Origin: Planoprotostelium fungivorum
Taxonomy: Eukaryota; Evosea; Variosea; Cavosteliida; Cavosteliaceae
Reading direction: 5' to 3'
DNA length: 64,000 nucleotides
NCBI GenBank assembly: GCA_003024175.1
Contig: MDYQ01000337.1
Coordinates: forward strand, 1-64,000
Part shown: piece after piece, positions 11,970 through 23,735 of the stretch
How the letters are laid out: the number at the start of each line of letters is the position of its first letter
Numbering within the stretch: position 1 is the first letter of the stretch
Position numbers and translations under genes: made by a program
Notes under the pieces: generated by a model
Seen by the model: only the letters and a program-made list of their open reading frames with translations
What the model was told of the DNA's origin: nothing
Databases searched by the model: none

Positions 11970-12110
11970 ATTGTCATGCAATCAACTGACGCCGAGAAGA
12001 ATGCAAGGGTGCCATTCAAAGTTCTCTTTACAAACTCAGAGAGCATGAGTCAACTGAAATTACCTGGCTACGGGTCCTCGTGGTGTATCAGTGGCGCATC
12101 ACAGGAGAAT
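11970..12110 (-). pseudogene. degenerate copy of the NOX gene 3' end
   Basis: Read on the minus strand, this stretch aligns with the last ~20 codons and 3' flank of the NADPH oxidase gene at 12905-13010. Shared blocks include GATACACC, ACGAGGAC, AAAGAGAACTTT and ATTCTTCTC.GCGTCAG. A ~25 bp block near 12040-12066 is foreign to NOX and matches ankyrin-gene sequence at 12449-12475. The segment is a partial duplication that was later patched with ankyrin sequence. Confidence 0.65.
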
Positions 12111-12182
12111 GACGACGAAGGAGACACAAGTCCATTCTTATCAAATGTGTCCAATTGTGTAGCGCTGGCGTGGTTATAACAT

Positions 12183-12795
12183 TTGAGTCTGATCGACCGC
12201 ATTTTTTATTCTGACAAACATCTTTCGACCCAGCAGAAGAGGCAACTGATGTCTAACGGTATCCTCTCGGGCCACGATGTTACAAAAGTCATCTTACACA
12301 TGGCGATGGAAGATGAATCACCCGACGCAAGGAGAAGACAGTTTTCCATTCTTCGCCTGACGTGCAAGCTGCGGAAAGACATCGGTAGACACTCGATGGC
12401 AAACAAGCCCTTCTAACATGCTCAGTGGACAGCTTTACTCACTGGCATCAGAGTATGAGTCAACTGAAATCGTACGGCTACTCTTGGATGATGCCCGAAT
12501 GGATCCATCTGCAGCAGACAACGATGCCATCATCAATGCAGCCGAGCAAGGGCTAATCAACAATGTCCAGCTACTCTTGTCCAATCCACGTGTGGACCCG
12601 TCAGCTCAAGACAATCTTGCCATTGGATGTGCAGCCTACGAGGGTTACACTGAGACTGTACGGCTTCTCTTGTCTGATCCTCGTGTGGACCCATCAGCAG
12701 ACTACAATTACGCCTTCACAATGGCGGTGGGTGGAGGCCACACTGAGACTGTACGGCTACTCTTGTCCGATTCCCGCGTGGACCCATCAATATAG
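12183..12795 (+). pseudogene. degenerate ankyrin-repeat gene
   Basis: Paralogue of the ankyrin loci at 21980-23495 and 50202-51972. The N-terminal cap is recognisable (DRIFYSDKH, SNGILSGHDVTKVILHMAM, FSILRLTCKLRKDIG). It then shifts frame near 12,410 relative to the paralogues. After the block for SVDSFTHW, about 55 codons are missing. The remaining repeats (VRLLLSDPRVDPSADYN and similar) run to a TAG at 12793-12795, lacking the C-terminal half. It lies between the intact NOX gene and the NOX 3' copy. Confidence 0.75.
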
Positions 12796-12945
12796 ACAAC
12801 ATATCCATCAGAGCTGCGGCATCACGGAAACTCGACTAGTGATAGAGCTCCTTTTTGCTCATCCTCATTCTACATCTTGATCCGATTTGTATTATCGTTG
12901 CTGTATCTCAGCTGACGCGGAGAAGAATAATCGTTGGGGGTGACA

Positions 12946-15274
12946 TTAAAAGTTCTCTTTATGAAACTTGAAACGAGTCCTCGTGGTGCTGTCGGTGTAT
13001 CTCCTGCAGAACTTGTACAGCTGCTTGGAGAGGACGTTGGGCCCACAGAAGAAGACACCGACTTCACTTCCGTTGTGCTCCCTCGATTTCTCCTCGAAGA
13101 TGGCCTTCCAGTTGGGTCTACCGAACAGAGTCAGAGCCTGCATCACCGTCAGCATCATCATCGTCGCATCATCATCGTCGCATCATCATCATCGTCATCG
13201 TGATCGTCTCACTCTCAATCCGGTGAACTGGTCCGTCGCCGAATTGGAGAACATTACGTTCTTGATCTCGTCCTTGTTCATCTGTTCGGTGAGAAAGATA
13301 TTGATGGAGAGGAATTGGTTGATGTTCTCTTCTTCCAGAGCAGCGAGGACATCGTTACACCATTCGAAGGCGTTCCTGTCTCGACTGATCCAGTAGAGAG
13401 ACACCCTCTCGATTTTCTTTCCTTTTCCTGATTCCAATCGATAGCGGATACTCTGTCGTTTATCAGACACATGACAAAAGTGAAACGAGGGGAAGAATAA
13501 AATGGAATCAATTCGATACCTTCAAGATGGAAACGAAAGGTGTGATTCCAATTCCACCGGCGACTAACATGACCGTCTTGAACTTGAACACCTACCCCAC
13601 GTCAATCATCGTCTACCTCCACGACTTCACCTCTTCTGATGCAGCTCCGAATGGTCCATCGATTCTAAAGATGGGGCCACCGTTGGGTGCAGTCAAGAGA
13701 TTCTCTTGCACGACTCCCAACTTCTTCTCTGGGTTCAAAAAGTTCCACAGGTCTCCCGTCCAATCTCCCGCCACCTTTTTCGGTCAGCTCGACCGTCTAC
13801 AGCGTTGTAGACGCGATGAATCAGACTCACTCTGACGTGAACGGAGACGTGTGATTCTTCTGGTGCGGATGTGATGGTGAAGGGGTGCCACTCTTGGCCG
13901 GCGATGTAAGGACAGTTGAGGAAGAGGTACTGTCCGGGCTTGTAGTTGAACGTGGATTTTCTCAGTTGGAGCTCGATGACCTGAGAGTGTCAAGGCTGAA
14001 GTCATCGAAGCCATCATGATGGAGATCACGATGATGATCGCGATGATGTTGTAGATGGTGATGTGATGAGATAGTTCACCTTCGATGGATGACCGACGGC
14101 GATTTGTAGAATGGTTTCCTGCTGTCCTCGAATGAAGCGAATCAATCTCTCCACGACGTACAGGGCGGCGGGGCCCACCACCCACATCCAGAAGCTGGGT
14201 TGCTCCAGATTGGCGGCAAAACCTGTTTTCACGTCAGTCACTGGATTTAGGGTTTAACGAGATCGAATCGGACTCACCGTGGAAACAGGTGACGATGATG
14301 AAGACGATGAAGAGGTGATGGATGTACCAGAAGAGGTTGAACATAGGACCCCTGACTACCTTCACGGCGGTGGTATACATCAGAATCATGCAGAGGAGGA
14401 CAACGTGGCCCGTAGAACCAGCGATGGTGGTGAATGACAGAGTCCATGTGTCGGGGGCCGGCACGGGCATTCCGATGCTGATGAGGTCCTTTGGATCTCC
14501 GGTGTAAGTGGAGATGTTGTAAAAGTTGTGAAAGTGAGAAGATCTGCGTCATTCAGCGTTCCGATTCGATGTGATATATGATTCAAAATGTTGTAAAGTA
14601 GGATGAGAGTGGGCACGTACACGTGAACAGCCGTCCAGAATGCGGTGGCCCAACCCAGGTATCTGTGAAAGACAATGCTCTTGTCCAATGGTAGGAAGCG
14701 ATTGAGGAACGTGGCACGCAAGAGGGAGATGATGTTCCTCAGCATGGTGAGGAGGAGCAGGGCCGAATTCAACTTGATGCATGCTGCCTAACGTCAGAAT
14801 GCGAAATGTGTCCATCTTGTTCCCACCCGCTGAACCTCTTGCCAACGGACCTCCGACGCTCATGATTCGAATGACCTGTTGAAACGGTTAGCATGATGTC
14901 TGTGGTGGTCACGCGCCTCAGGTCTCTCCAGATAATAATCTGAGAGGGGTTAGACTGTAGCCGAAGAAGTCAAGACGACTCACGTATGAATCTCTCTAAA
15001 AATACAGCGATAGTGGCCAGCACCCACAGAATGATAAAGACAATCTTGGGTCCATCATTCACGAAATAATCACTCGCAGCCAGACGAAACCTCTTCCACA
15101 AGGACTTCTGCTTCGGTGGTTGAGTCTTCGTCAGAGACTGACCGCGCTGGCGTTGCTGCTGATAATAAATCAGCATTCGGTTCTTCCGCAACGTGACCTC
15201 ACCTCTTGTGCGGTCGAGCCATAAGATGATCCTACTGGCATAGCCAGTGCTTCCGTCCCATCGTTCGGATACAT
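12946..15274 (-). CDS. NADPH oxidase, NOX2-like (superoxide-generating)
   Basis: Membrane flavocytochrome passing electrons from NADPH through FAD and two hemes to oxygen. ATG at 15274 (MYPNDGTEALAMPVG). The first membrane region is NDGPKIVFIILWVLATI. Heme-ligand His pairs appear in HRYLGWATAFWTAVHVYVP and HHLFIVFIIVTCFHG. The FAD site is HPFTITSAPEE. NADPH-site blocks are DGPFGAASEE, VAGGIGITPFVSILK, GRPNWKAIF and VGVFFCGPNVLSKQLY. It ends RFKFHKENF with TAA at 12946, matching the usual NOX2 C-terminus. No EF-hands are visible. Two introns contain the TCTACAAC motif (near 13,800 and 14,050). Confidence 0.93.
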
Positions 15275-15357
15275 GATGCAAGCAAGCGCGCTCCTAAAAA
15301 ATGAACGAGGACACACTGACATAACGCGCTTTTTTTATTCTCCGAGGCGGGTGGACT

Positions 15358-15715
15358 TCACTTTTGCTTCTGTTCTTCGGCTCGTTGATCGGCCACCTGC
15401 ATCTTCTGCTTCTTCTCCCATCTCTCTCTGCTCCTCCTGATGATAGCCTCTCGCTCGGCTGCTTCTTTTTCATAATATTCTCTCTCTTGTTCGACTCTCT
15501 TGGCCTCATAACCCCTCCTGACGTAGTATAGAGAGCCTGCGCCTACTGCGAACAGTCCAACCCTGAATTATTCGTCACATGGAGTTTGTTCGTGAACCGG
15601 TATGATTAAGATATCGGATGTGCGATGATCGTCAGCTCACCATGACCATGTGCTTGAGATGGCTGTATTCTGAGGAGAGATGTCAGTCATGTCTTCATAG
15701 AGTCAAGCTCACCAT
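15358..15715 (-). CDS. small single-pass membrane protein, 78 residues
   Basis: Three-exon model MNTAISSTWSWVGLFAVGAG. After a short N-terminus comes one hydrophobic segment (WVGLFAVGAGSLYYV), then a strongly charged helix rich in Glu, Arg and Lys to KQK and TGA at 15358. Exon 1 supplies only the ATG (15713-15715), directly followed by GTGAGC, so the start codon abuts an intron. Size and layout resemble small mitochondrial inner-membrane or assembly proteins, but I do not recognise the family. Confidence 0.55.
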
Positions 15716-16188
15716 TGGTCTCTCTGATCGGATGGTTTCGTGATGTGATGTGTTTCGCACAATTATCCGGCGACCGACTTATATTACAAGAACCGAGCTA
15801 CTATAGAACATCAGGTTCTATTAAGACGCAAACAGCTGATCAGCTAGGACACTGCGATGAAAAACAACATCAACCATTTTGAGAGATCGAATCAATTGAA
15901 CAAAGTGTATCATCGCTCGATCGCCGACGGTTAATTCTCTCCTACATGCTGCACGTGTTTGTTGACTGTTGCCCAGACACAATCATCCAAGAATGATGAT
16001 CATTCGTTATCAATACATCTTTGTACGATTTCAAGACAGCCATCCACCTTCCTATCCCTCTCACAGCTCGTCTGTGCGTCTCCCTCCATCGGTGGATAGA
16101 TCGCAACCAATTTGTTTGTAGACGAGTAAAGTGATTTTCATCTCGGCGTGTCAGTATATAATCATCGTCATCCTCCACAAAGCTCACC
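15716..16188. other. divergent intergenic region
   Basis: About 470 bp between a minus-strand small membrane protein and the plus-strand SEC11 gene, so it should hold both promoters. I see no conserved open frame, repeat or clear TATA box. Confidence 0.5.
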
Positions 16189-17047
16189 ATGGACTTTGTA
16201 GAGCACAGTCTCGGCGAGCTACGCCGCATGAACTTTCGTCAGGTGAAGCGAAACGCTTGGACATCCACTCATTTTGTCCAAACAGTTCGCCCACCAAGCG
16301 CTGAATTTCGCTATGATCGTGTGTTCAGCTCTCATGATCTGGAAAGGACTGATGTTAGTCACCGGGAGTGAGAGTCCAGTGGTCGTTGTTCTCAGGTGGA
16401 TGGAAGAGACTGCATTTTCCTCTAAGATGATCACAGTGGAAGTATGGAGCCCGCCTATTGGAGAGGAGATCTGCTTCTATTGACCATGACAGACGAACCA
16501 TTCCGAGTGGGTGATGTCGTTGTCTTCAAATTGGATCACCGACCGATCCCCATCGTCCATCGAATCTTAACCGTTCACGAAAAGTGAGTCTCACAACTTA
16601 CATACAACTCGTCATATCATCATCTCAACTTGAAATCATTTCAGCTGAACATGATAACAGTGGAGACTTAGAGGTAGATATGTTAACGAAAGGTGATGCC
16701 AATCCAGTCAATGATAGAGGACTGTACGAGAGAGGTGTGACGTCTTCATCCTCATTCAAACGACTCATCACACAACAGGTCGCATGTGGATTCAGAAGAG
16801 ACACATCATCGGCAGAGCCACAGCGTGAGTCCACACCCCAACGATGTAGACATCATCTGACGAAAGAGAACAGGTTCCTCCCCCAACTCGGCATGGTCAC
16901 CATCGCGATGAATGATTATCCACAACTCAAGTACCTGCTCATCGGTGAGTGACGATGTTCATTTCGCTCTATCTCATCGTTACTTTCACGGGATATTGAC
17001 AATAGTAAGGACTCATGGGCTTGTTTGTCTTAATCAGCAGAGAATAA
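16189..17047 (+). CDS. SEC11: signal peptidase complex catalytic subunit
   Basis: ER membrane serine protease that removes signal peptides. Spliced N-terminus [18 protein letters not shown], then the hydrophobic anchor [20 protein letters not shown]. The serine block is [19 protein letters not shown], split by an intron before GSMEP. The His block is PIPIVHRIL and the Asp block is [15 protein letters not shown], so the catalytic Ser, His and Asp are all present. The C-terminal blocks are [16 protein letters not shown] and a final hydrophobic tail ([14 protein letters not shown] at 17045-17047). Five introns keep frame. Length and motif order match the eukaryotic family. Confidence 0.95.
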
Positions 17048-17215
17048 AGAACCTGCAAGTGCCCTCTACTATAGACACGATACGAGCGTTGACTCCGCGA
17101 TGATCATGTTCATTCGAGCTCGATGTCATATTCAATTTATTAAGATTTATTATTTGAATGATAGCCGTTGTGAAAGCAGTTTGTCACCGTAAAATCAACG
17201 ACAGCTCGACCACGC

Positions 17216-17562
17216 TTAGCCGAAGAAAGAGACACCGCTGGGTGCAGGTCTTTCTGCGATGGAGACCTCACAACACATTATGCAGTGAGTCAATCACCAT
17301 CTTTGTATGCGCCACCAACATCAGAGACAGAAAATTAACTGCTCACTTTAAAGAGATAAAATGGGAAGTCATGTTGGATGATATCGTCGGTGGCAGGAGC
17401 ATCGACCGCCTCGAAGAGATCCGCGGCCAAGTATTTCTGGGACTGCTGGCTCTTCGAAGCAACGTCCATCTGCATCTGACAGACCCAACCCTTCGTTCCA
17501 TTTGTCAGCTCTTCTGTGAGATTTATTGTTGGATAGATGTCTTTTAACATGAGATGTAGCAT
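17216..17562 (-). CDS. small conserved-looking protein of unknown function
   Basis: Exon in frame from ATG 17562 (MLHLMLKDIYPTINLTEEL) through SKSQQSQKYLAADLFEAVDA and DDIIQHDFPFYLFK. A GTGAGC intron follows, then a last exon VSIAERPAPSGVSFFG with TAA at 17216-17218. The composition is that of a soluble globular protein of about 95-105 residues. The frame stays open upstream to 17598 but without an ATG, so the N-terminus may lie in another exon. No family recognised. Confidence 0.5.
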
Positions 17563-17660
17563 CGCAGAAGGAAACAAATGAAGGCGAATGTCCGCCACTA
17601 CCTACCACATCAGAATTTCTCCTGTCCGTCTTTCAATTATCATCGATTCACATCATAAGA

Positions 17661-20600
17661 ATGGACAATGCATTCTTCCTCTTGAAGGAATGCATACAAC
17701 GAACGAACCAACTAGTGAGTTTCTCATGATGTGATCTCATTTCATGTGATTGGGAGGTGATGGTAGAACAGATGAATGCCATACTTGCTCAGGACGTGCG
17801 TGGGATGGAAGACATCGACAATTGGATCGAGGCGAGGGTCACGAACGTGGAGACATACACAGATGGAAAGATCAGAAAGAAAGAGCGACACACGTTTATC
17901 TTTGACAGCCTCATAGGTGCCATCCAGGTAATTCTTCCTCCCATCATCATCTCATTTCCAAATCACCATCGTCCATCACCCGATCATCCAATCACAAACG
18001 TTCGATTTCTGCTCTCATGTCTAAAGATGTCAGATCGGCATCCCCCCGGAGACCATCAAGACGTCCATGAGGAACAAAGGTGAACGTCCATGCATCAACA
18101 TCATCCACTGACCCTCTACAGAGGACGTACCCCAATATTACATCTTACCTCCTCAGCTGTTTGCAGAAGATGTTTCCTTCAGCGAAGTTGAATTTCCCAT
18201 TTTCTTCAATTTTTTCATCAAACAGGCATTCAAGGTGAGAGAGAGAATCAAGTCATCAGACCGAAATTTCGCGTAGAATCCGGAGAACAAGGTGTCGGTG
18301 ATAGGTAGAGCGGAGCATCTGGAGAGGGTGAAGATCGTCTTCAAAGAGTCTGTGTTGGGACCGGATGCTCATCAGATCTTCGTGGATGAAGAGGTGATTC
18401 TATTCGATCGAGTTGATTCTTCACACTCGTCGTTGTTCATCTCCATATCATAGTTTTATTTCTTTCTATTTTCTACTTTCTATCTTTGACTCATCTTTTG
18501 AATAATATTACATCCAATCAGATATTACGAGCGTTGAATATTGATTATACGTTCCACTTGATTAAAAGATGTTGACATGCATGATAGATCTCACCAGAGA
18601 AGAAGAAATACGGATACAACATTCACATCAAGAAGGAGATGTGAGTGACCTTGGCGAGTTGTAGATTGATCTCCTCAGGGATTTCCTCACGGTGAAGAAC
18701 AAGAACGGGACGGCCGCACCCATCGAAGATTTTGCAAATTTTATTCCCTTCGATGAGGAAGGAACTGCTTATCTGCGACGTAACGTACATGGTCAGTACA
18801 ATCGTTCATCACATGCATTTCATTAGATGATGGATACAATGATGAGCATCGATAGAATAGAACGATGAATGATAGACATAGATAGAGATATCAAACGATG
18901 AATAGAAAGAACGATGCATATGAGAATAGTTAACATGAACACGTCATCGATATCTATTCACATCACGTTCAACCTACGTCAACGAGAAATAGACGATAAC
19001 GTAGAGACAGGTCGAGGCCAAATAGAAGTCAAGATCGTCAGCCAGTACGGTCTGTTGAGATTCTTCGAAGAAGAAAAGTACGTCGCCTCGCTGGACACAA
19101 ATTACTATTGTAATCTAGCGAGGGATCCAACACCACAGCTTGCGGATTGCCACTTTGAGCCTCCCACGTTCGGTGTCACTTTTCTTGGAACGAGTCACGG
19201 TTTTGATAAGAATGGAAACACAACAGGTGAGGCAGCATACAATCTTCTCTTCACTTCATCTTCACTTCATCTCTTCACACTTGTCTTGTTCTTCTCACGT
19301 TCTCTATCTCCATCTCTTCACAAAAAGATTAAATTGACGAGATATAAGGATTTATTCTGTGGATCAACGGGAGGGGTATCGTTGTAGATCCACCCATACA
19401 GACCACAGAATACCTCCATTCCCAGGGAATCAACACGACCCTCGTCAATCGAGTCATCCTCACTCACTGTCACTCCGACCACGACTCCGGTACGTACCCT
19501 ACGTACGCACCGTACGCACCTCATCCACCCAGGGGTCATACGTAAGATCATCGAGGGAGAGAAGATCGAACTGTACACGACGAAAACCATCCATGACAGT
19601 TATGTCAGGAAGATGACAGCAGCCACCGGTCTACCGATATCTGAATATTATCATTTTTATCCGGTCACAATCGGTGAAGATTTTTATGTGTGACGTGGAG
19701 ACTGATGGGATGAAGGTGGACAGATACCGATAGCGGGTGCCCTCTTTGAATTCGATTACAGCTTCCACACGATACCGACGTTGAGATTCAAGTTGAATTT
19801 TTCTGGAAGGTCGATTGCATACTCTGCAGATACTCTCTACGACCCAAAGGTTTTATTCTCATTTATTCTCATTTCATCTTCAACTTGAGACTTTTTCTTT
19901 CCATCATGATTGTGTTACATCCATGATAAATCATTCCATCACCTCTGACTCACTCTATTCAGGTGTTCAATGAACTACGCGATGCCAAAATCATTACCGC
20001 AGAGAGAGAGATGTCCCTTCGTCAGTTTTTGTTCGATGCAGATCTCATCATCCACGAGTCGGGTGTTCCTCCCGTACACACATCCATCGGTGATTCATCA
20101 CATCCATCACGAACACATCCACCTCCTCTCATCAAAGCAACGATTAATTTCAACATCACGAACACATCCACCTCCTCTCATCAGATCAACGATTAATTTC
20201 ATCATCCAGCTGTCCTGAACGAGCTACCGAACGGCCTCAAGAGAAAGATGGCCATCGTACACTGCCACACCATACCTGACACGGTGGACAAGCTCCTGTA
20301 CAGCGGCGAGAGGATCACCGTACCCGTGGAGAACCTTCACATTCCACCTTGTGGCCTAGAACATTCGATGAATCTACTGGTCACACCGTTCGAAGAGGGA
20401 TACTGTCTGGCCTCGAAGAGAATGAAACTCATCTCTGAAGTCTTCCTCTTCAGGAAGATTTCCCCAACGACTCTGTACAATCTGTACACAGACGCACGCA
20501 TCGTGAAGGTGATGAAGATCGTGATGACACGTACGATACGTACGATGTCTTTCGTGATATCACGTGATGACACAGCGAACAGGTACAGGCGGGAAATGTA

Positions 20601-21888
20601 TTAGATCAGAGTCGAGAGGACCTCTTCTTCATTGTAGAGAAGGGTTGCGTTGAGATCGTGGAGAAATCGACCGGAAGGAGGACCATAGTCAGGTACGTCT
20701 CACGTACGTAACGTACGTATCGGAGACTGAGAGGAAACAGACCGGGAGAGTGGTACGGTGAGAATGTTCTGAGGACAGATAGAGACGTAGTACGAACCAC
20801 CGAGGCGATCGCAAGGACGGAGGCTGTGCTTCTGACCCTGACTGGTGATGCATTCAAGAACATCATAAGAAAGTGAGGATCCTCATTAGTGTCTGATACA
20901 CATCAACTCTTGTGATGATACGTCACATGTGACGATCACACGTGATGAGGATCGATCGTGGATGTCTATTCATCTTTGAAATGTTCATCATCGATCATCA
21001 GATCAGATCGTCTGATGAAGGCTGATGAGATATAGGGATGAATTGCAAGGAAGCCGAATCGATTACGATGTCGCCAAGATCGCGAGAAATAGAGAGTTTG
21101 TTCATCAAGTGCTGAGCTCCACCTATCTATTTCAAGATCTCAACAATCAGCAAGTGAGTCGTCAACGATGGAAGACATCGCATCGATGAGATGACTGATG
21201 AGAGATAGGCTGAGACGATCTGCTCGATGTTGGAGGATGAGAAGAGATTTCCGCGAGATTTCGTCATCTTCAGAGAGGGAGACAGGGAGTCCAGTCTGTA
21301 CATCATCAAAGAGGTGAGATCACGAGAATTCATTTCATTCTTCATTAAAAATTCAAATCGATCCAATAAAAAAATAATTACACAACCTCGATCATTCTCA
21401 ATCGATAAGAAAAATTCATTCTATGTGCATCACTTTCGTTCTTTAACAATTGAATATCCAAATCGATCCAATAATAAGAATTACACAACCTCGATAAGAA
21501 AGATTCATTCTATGTGCACAGGGCAGCGTCAGACTAGAGAAGAAAACAGAAGAGGGAGGAGCTCACATGATGATGACACTGGGTGTCGGACAAGTATTCG
21601 GAGAGATGTCACTGTTGACCGATCTGCCTCGCACGGCTACTGTCGTTGCGAACGAGAACTTGAGCCTGATGGAGCTGCGGAAGCATTCGTTCAGACACCT
21701 GCTCAACTTGTACCAGAATCTGAGAGTGAAGGTGGCCATGTTGGTGGAACAGAGGTTGAAAGAGAACAACAAGTTGGATGCGATGCTGAGTCCTCGGACG
21801 ATAGCAAGGTATCACAAACACCAAATTTCATCCTATTTCATAATGCCCAAATAGAGTGATCGACTGAACGTAACAGGTTGAGACTGTG
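17661..21888 (+). CDS. cyclic-nucleotide phosphodiesterase: metallo-beta-lactamase fold plus two cNMP-binding domains
   Basis: Long multi-exon gene from ATG 17661 (MDNAFFLLKECIQ). The central metallo-beta-lactamase domain has FLGTSHGFDKNGN, FILWINGRGIVVDPP, the metal motif ILTHCHSDHDS (HxHxDH), SADTLYDPK, DADLIIHESGVPPVHTS and AIVHCHTIPD. Two cyclic-nucleotide domains follow. The first is partial-looking (GEWYGENVLRTDR, ARTEAVLL). The second has a canonical phosphate-binding cassette (FGEMSLLTDLPRTATVV). It ends TIARLRL with TGA at 21886-21888. The domain order is that of Dictyostelium GbpA/PdeD and GbpB/PdeE, which hydrolyse cGMP or cAMP and are stimulated by them. The substrate here is inferred. 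The RasGEF-cNMP gene lies downstream on the same strand. Confidence 0.88.
20107..20201 (+). repeat. ~48-bp tandem duplication in an intron
   Basis: CACGAACACATCCACCTCC followed by TCTCATCA and a CAACGATTAATTTCA tail occurs twice in a row with few differences. It is in an intron of the phosphodiesterase gene, after the exon ending PPVHTS. Confidence 0.8.
21354..21520 (+). repeat. diverged tandem duplication in an intron
   Basis: Two copies of an AT-rich segment containing CAAATCGATCCAATAA, ATTACACAACCTCGAT and AAATTCATTCTATGTGCA. The second copy is shorter. They fill most of an intron in the second cNMP domain of the phosphodiesterase gene. Confidence 0.75.
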
Positions 21889-21979
21889 AAAGAGTGGACG
21901 AAAATAAAGAGATTCGCGAAGGTGTTTCATTCGACAGGCCGTCAGCCAATCGATCTACGAGTTGTGAGGCTTCTCTTGT

Positions 21980-23495
21980 TCATTTCTCATCTGATCTCCT
22001 TCGTTTTCGTGCTGGCTTCTGTCGCTTGTATTCGTTGAGGAGTTGCACCAGCTCTGTGTGTCCTGCTTCCATTGCTAGTCTCTTGAACTCATTCATTTGC
22101 GCTGCTGCGTCCTCGCGAGGATGAGAAAACAGTAGTTCGAAGATGTCAGTGCGACCTCTTTCTGCTGATCTGATGAGAAGGTTGATGCTGGATGGATCGA
22201 CTCGCTCATCGGCCAGTAGCAACCGTACAGCCTCGATGTGACCGCGCTCTAATGCGTTTTTGATGGCCTCGTTGGATCGTGCTGATGGATCCACACGTGG
22301 ATGAGCCAAAAGGAGCTCTAACACTTGATGATGGACACTTGATGCTGCCTCTCTGATAGCATAATTGTCTTCCGCGGAGGGGTCCACACGAGGATCGGAT
22401 AAGAGCAAACGTACAGTCTCAGTGTGGCCTACACATACCGCCGTTTTGATTGGTAGATTATCTTCACACACGAGGATCAGACAAGAGCAGCCGTACAGTC
22501 TCAGTCCAACCTGCACTAGCTGCATTTCCAATGGCAAGATTGTTCTGTGCTGTTGGGTCCACCCGTGCGTCGGACAAAAGCAGCTGTACTGTCTCCGTGC
22601 GACCATCAGAAGCCGCCCCAACGATGGCGTCATTGTCTTCTGCTGTTGGGTCCACACGTGGATCCGCCAAGAATAGCCGTACAATCTCAGTGTGACCTGC
22701 ATAGGCTGCGAATTTGAGAGCCCGATTGTCTTCTACTAATGGATCCACACGTGAGTCGGCCAAGAGCATCCGTATGTTCTCAATATAGCCTTCTTCGGCT
22801 GAACATTGGATGGCCTCGTTATCAAATGATGTTGGGTCCACACGAGGATCAGACAGGAGCACCCGTGCAGTCTCAGTAAGCCTCCTACATACCGCCGTTC
22901 TGAAGGCGGAATTGTCGTCTCCTGTTGGATCCACACGAGGATCAGACAAGAGCAGCCGTACAATCTCAGTGTGGTCATTCCAGGCCGCCTTGCTGATGGC
23001 ATCATTGTTTTGTGTTGAAGGGTCCACACGAGGATCATTCATGAGTAGCCGTACGATCTCGATCGATCCATTCTGCACTGCTTCGCTGAGGAGGTTGATA
23101 TCTCCATTGTCTTCAATGTATGGGTCCAGCTCGGTACGAGTCAACAGAAAGCGTAGAGACTCCACATGGCCTCCTTTCACTGCCAAAACCAGGTCCTGTT
23201 CGGTCAGCCAGTGAGTAAAGCTATCCACTGAGAACGTCAGGAGGGCTTGTTTGCCATCGAGTGTCTCACCGATGTCTTTCCACAACTTACATGTCAGGCG
23301 AAGGACCCCAAACTGTCTCCTGTTTGTCTGAGATTTCCTTCTGTTCATCGCCAGGTGCAAGATGACTTTCGTAACATCGTGACTTGAGATGATGCCGTTA
23401 GACATCAGTTGTCTCCTCTGGATGGAAAAATGTTGATGATCTGATCTCGCAGATGTTCCAGAATAAAAAATGCGGTCGCTCAGAATAAAATGCAT
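21980..23495 (-). CDS. ankyrin-repeat protein, frame-broken near its middle
   Basis: ATG at 23495 (MHFILSDRIFYS). N-terminal cap with QLMSNGIISSHDVTKVILHL, GVLRLTCKLWKDIGETLDG and FSVDSFTHWLTEQDL. Then many 33-residue repeats of the type HTEIVRLLLSDPRVDPSAEDN. Around 22,465 the repeat DPRVDPSAEDN is damaged: about 12 bases are replaced by one, shifting the frame. The C-terminal repeats continue in the new frame to RRRSDEK and TGA at 21980. It is opposite in strand to the genes on both sides. It may be a recent pseudogene or carry a sequence error. Function unknown; ankyrin arrays bind proteins. Confidence 0.8.
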
Positions 23496-23735
23496 CACAG
23501 GCTCAGCTGCATCCTATCTATCGGTGATAGTCTGGACTTGTGGCATGATAATACATCCACTGATAACGGAGACAGACTGTGATCTTTCAAATATGAAGTA
23601 ATGATCTATCTGCTTGACATTTCTACCGCAATCTGAAATTTGACGAGAATTCGCACTCGCAGGCTTAACTTCCACACAGACGCGGGATTTCATTTATCCA
23701 GAGGAGAAGATTAAGACAATAGAGAGTGAGGCGAA

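Noticed and set aside
13141-13205. CATCATCGT run as a CRISPR-like or tandem array
   Set aside because: It is simple trinucleotide sequence in a NOX intron with no spacers; similar CAT/GAT runs occur in many introns.
19360-19395. GTTGTAG at 19,381 as a splice acceptor
   Set aside because: It encodes IVVD of the metallo-beta-lactamase domain in an unbroken exon.
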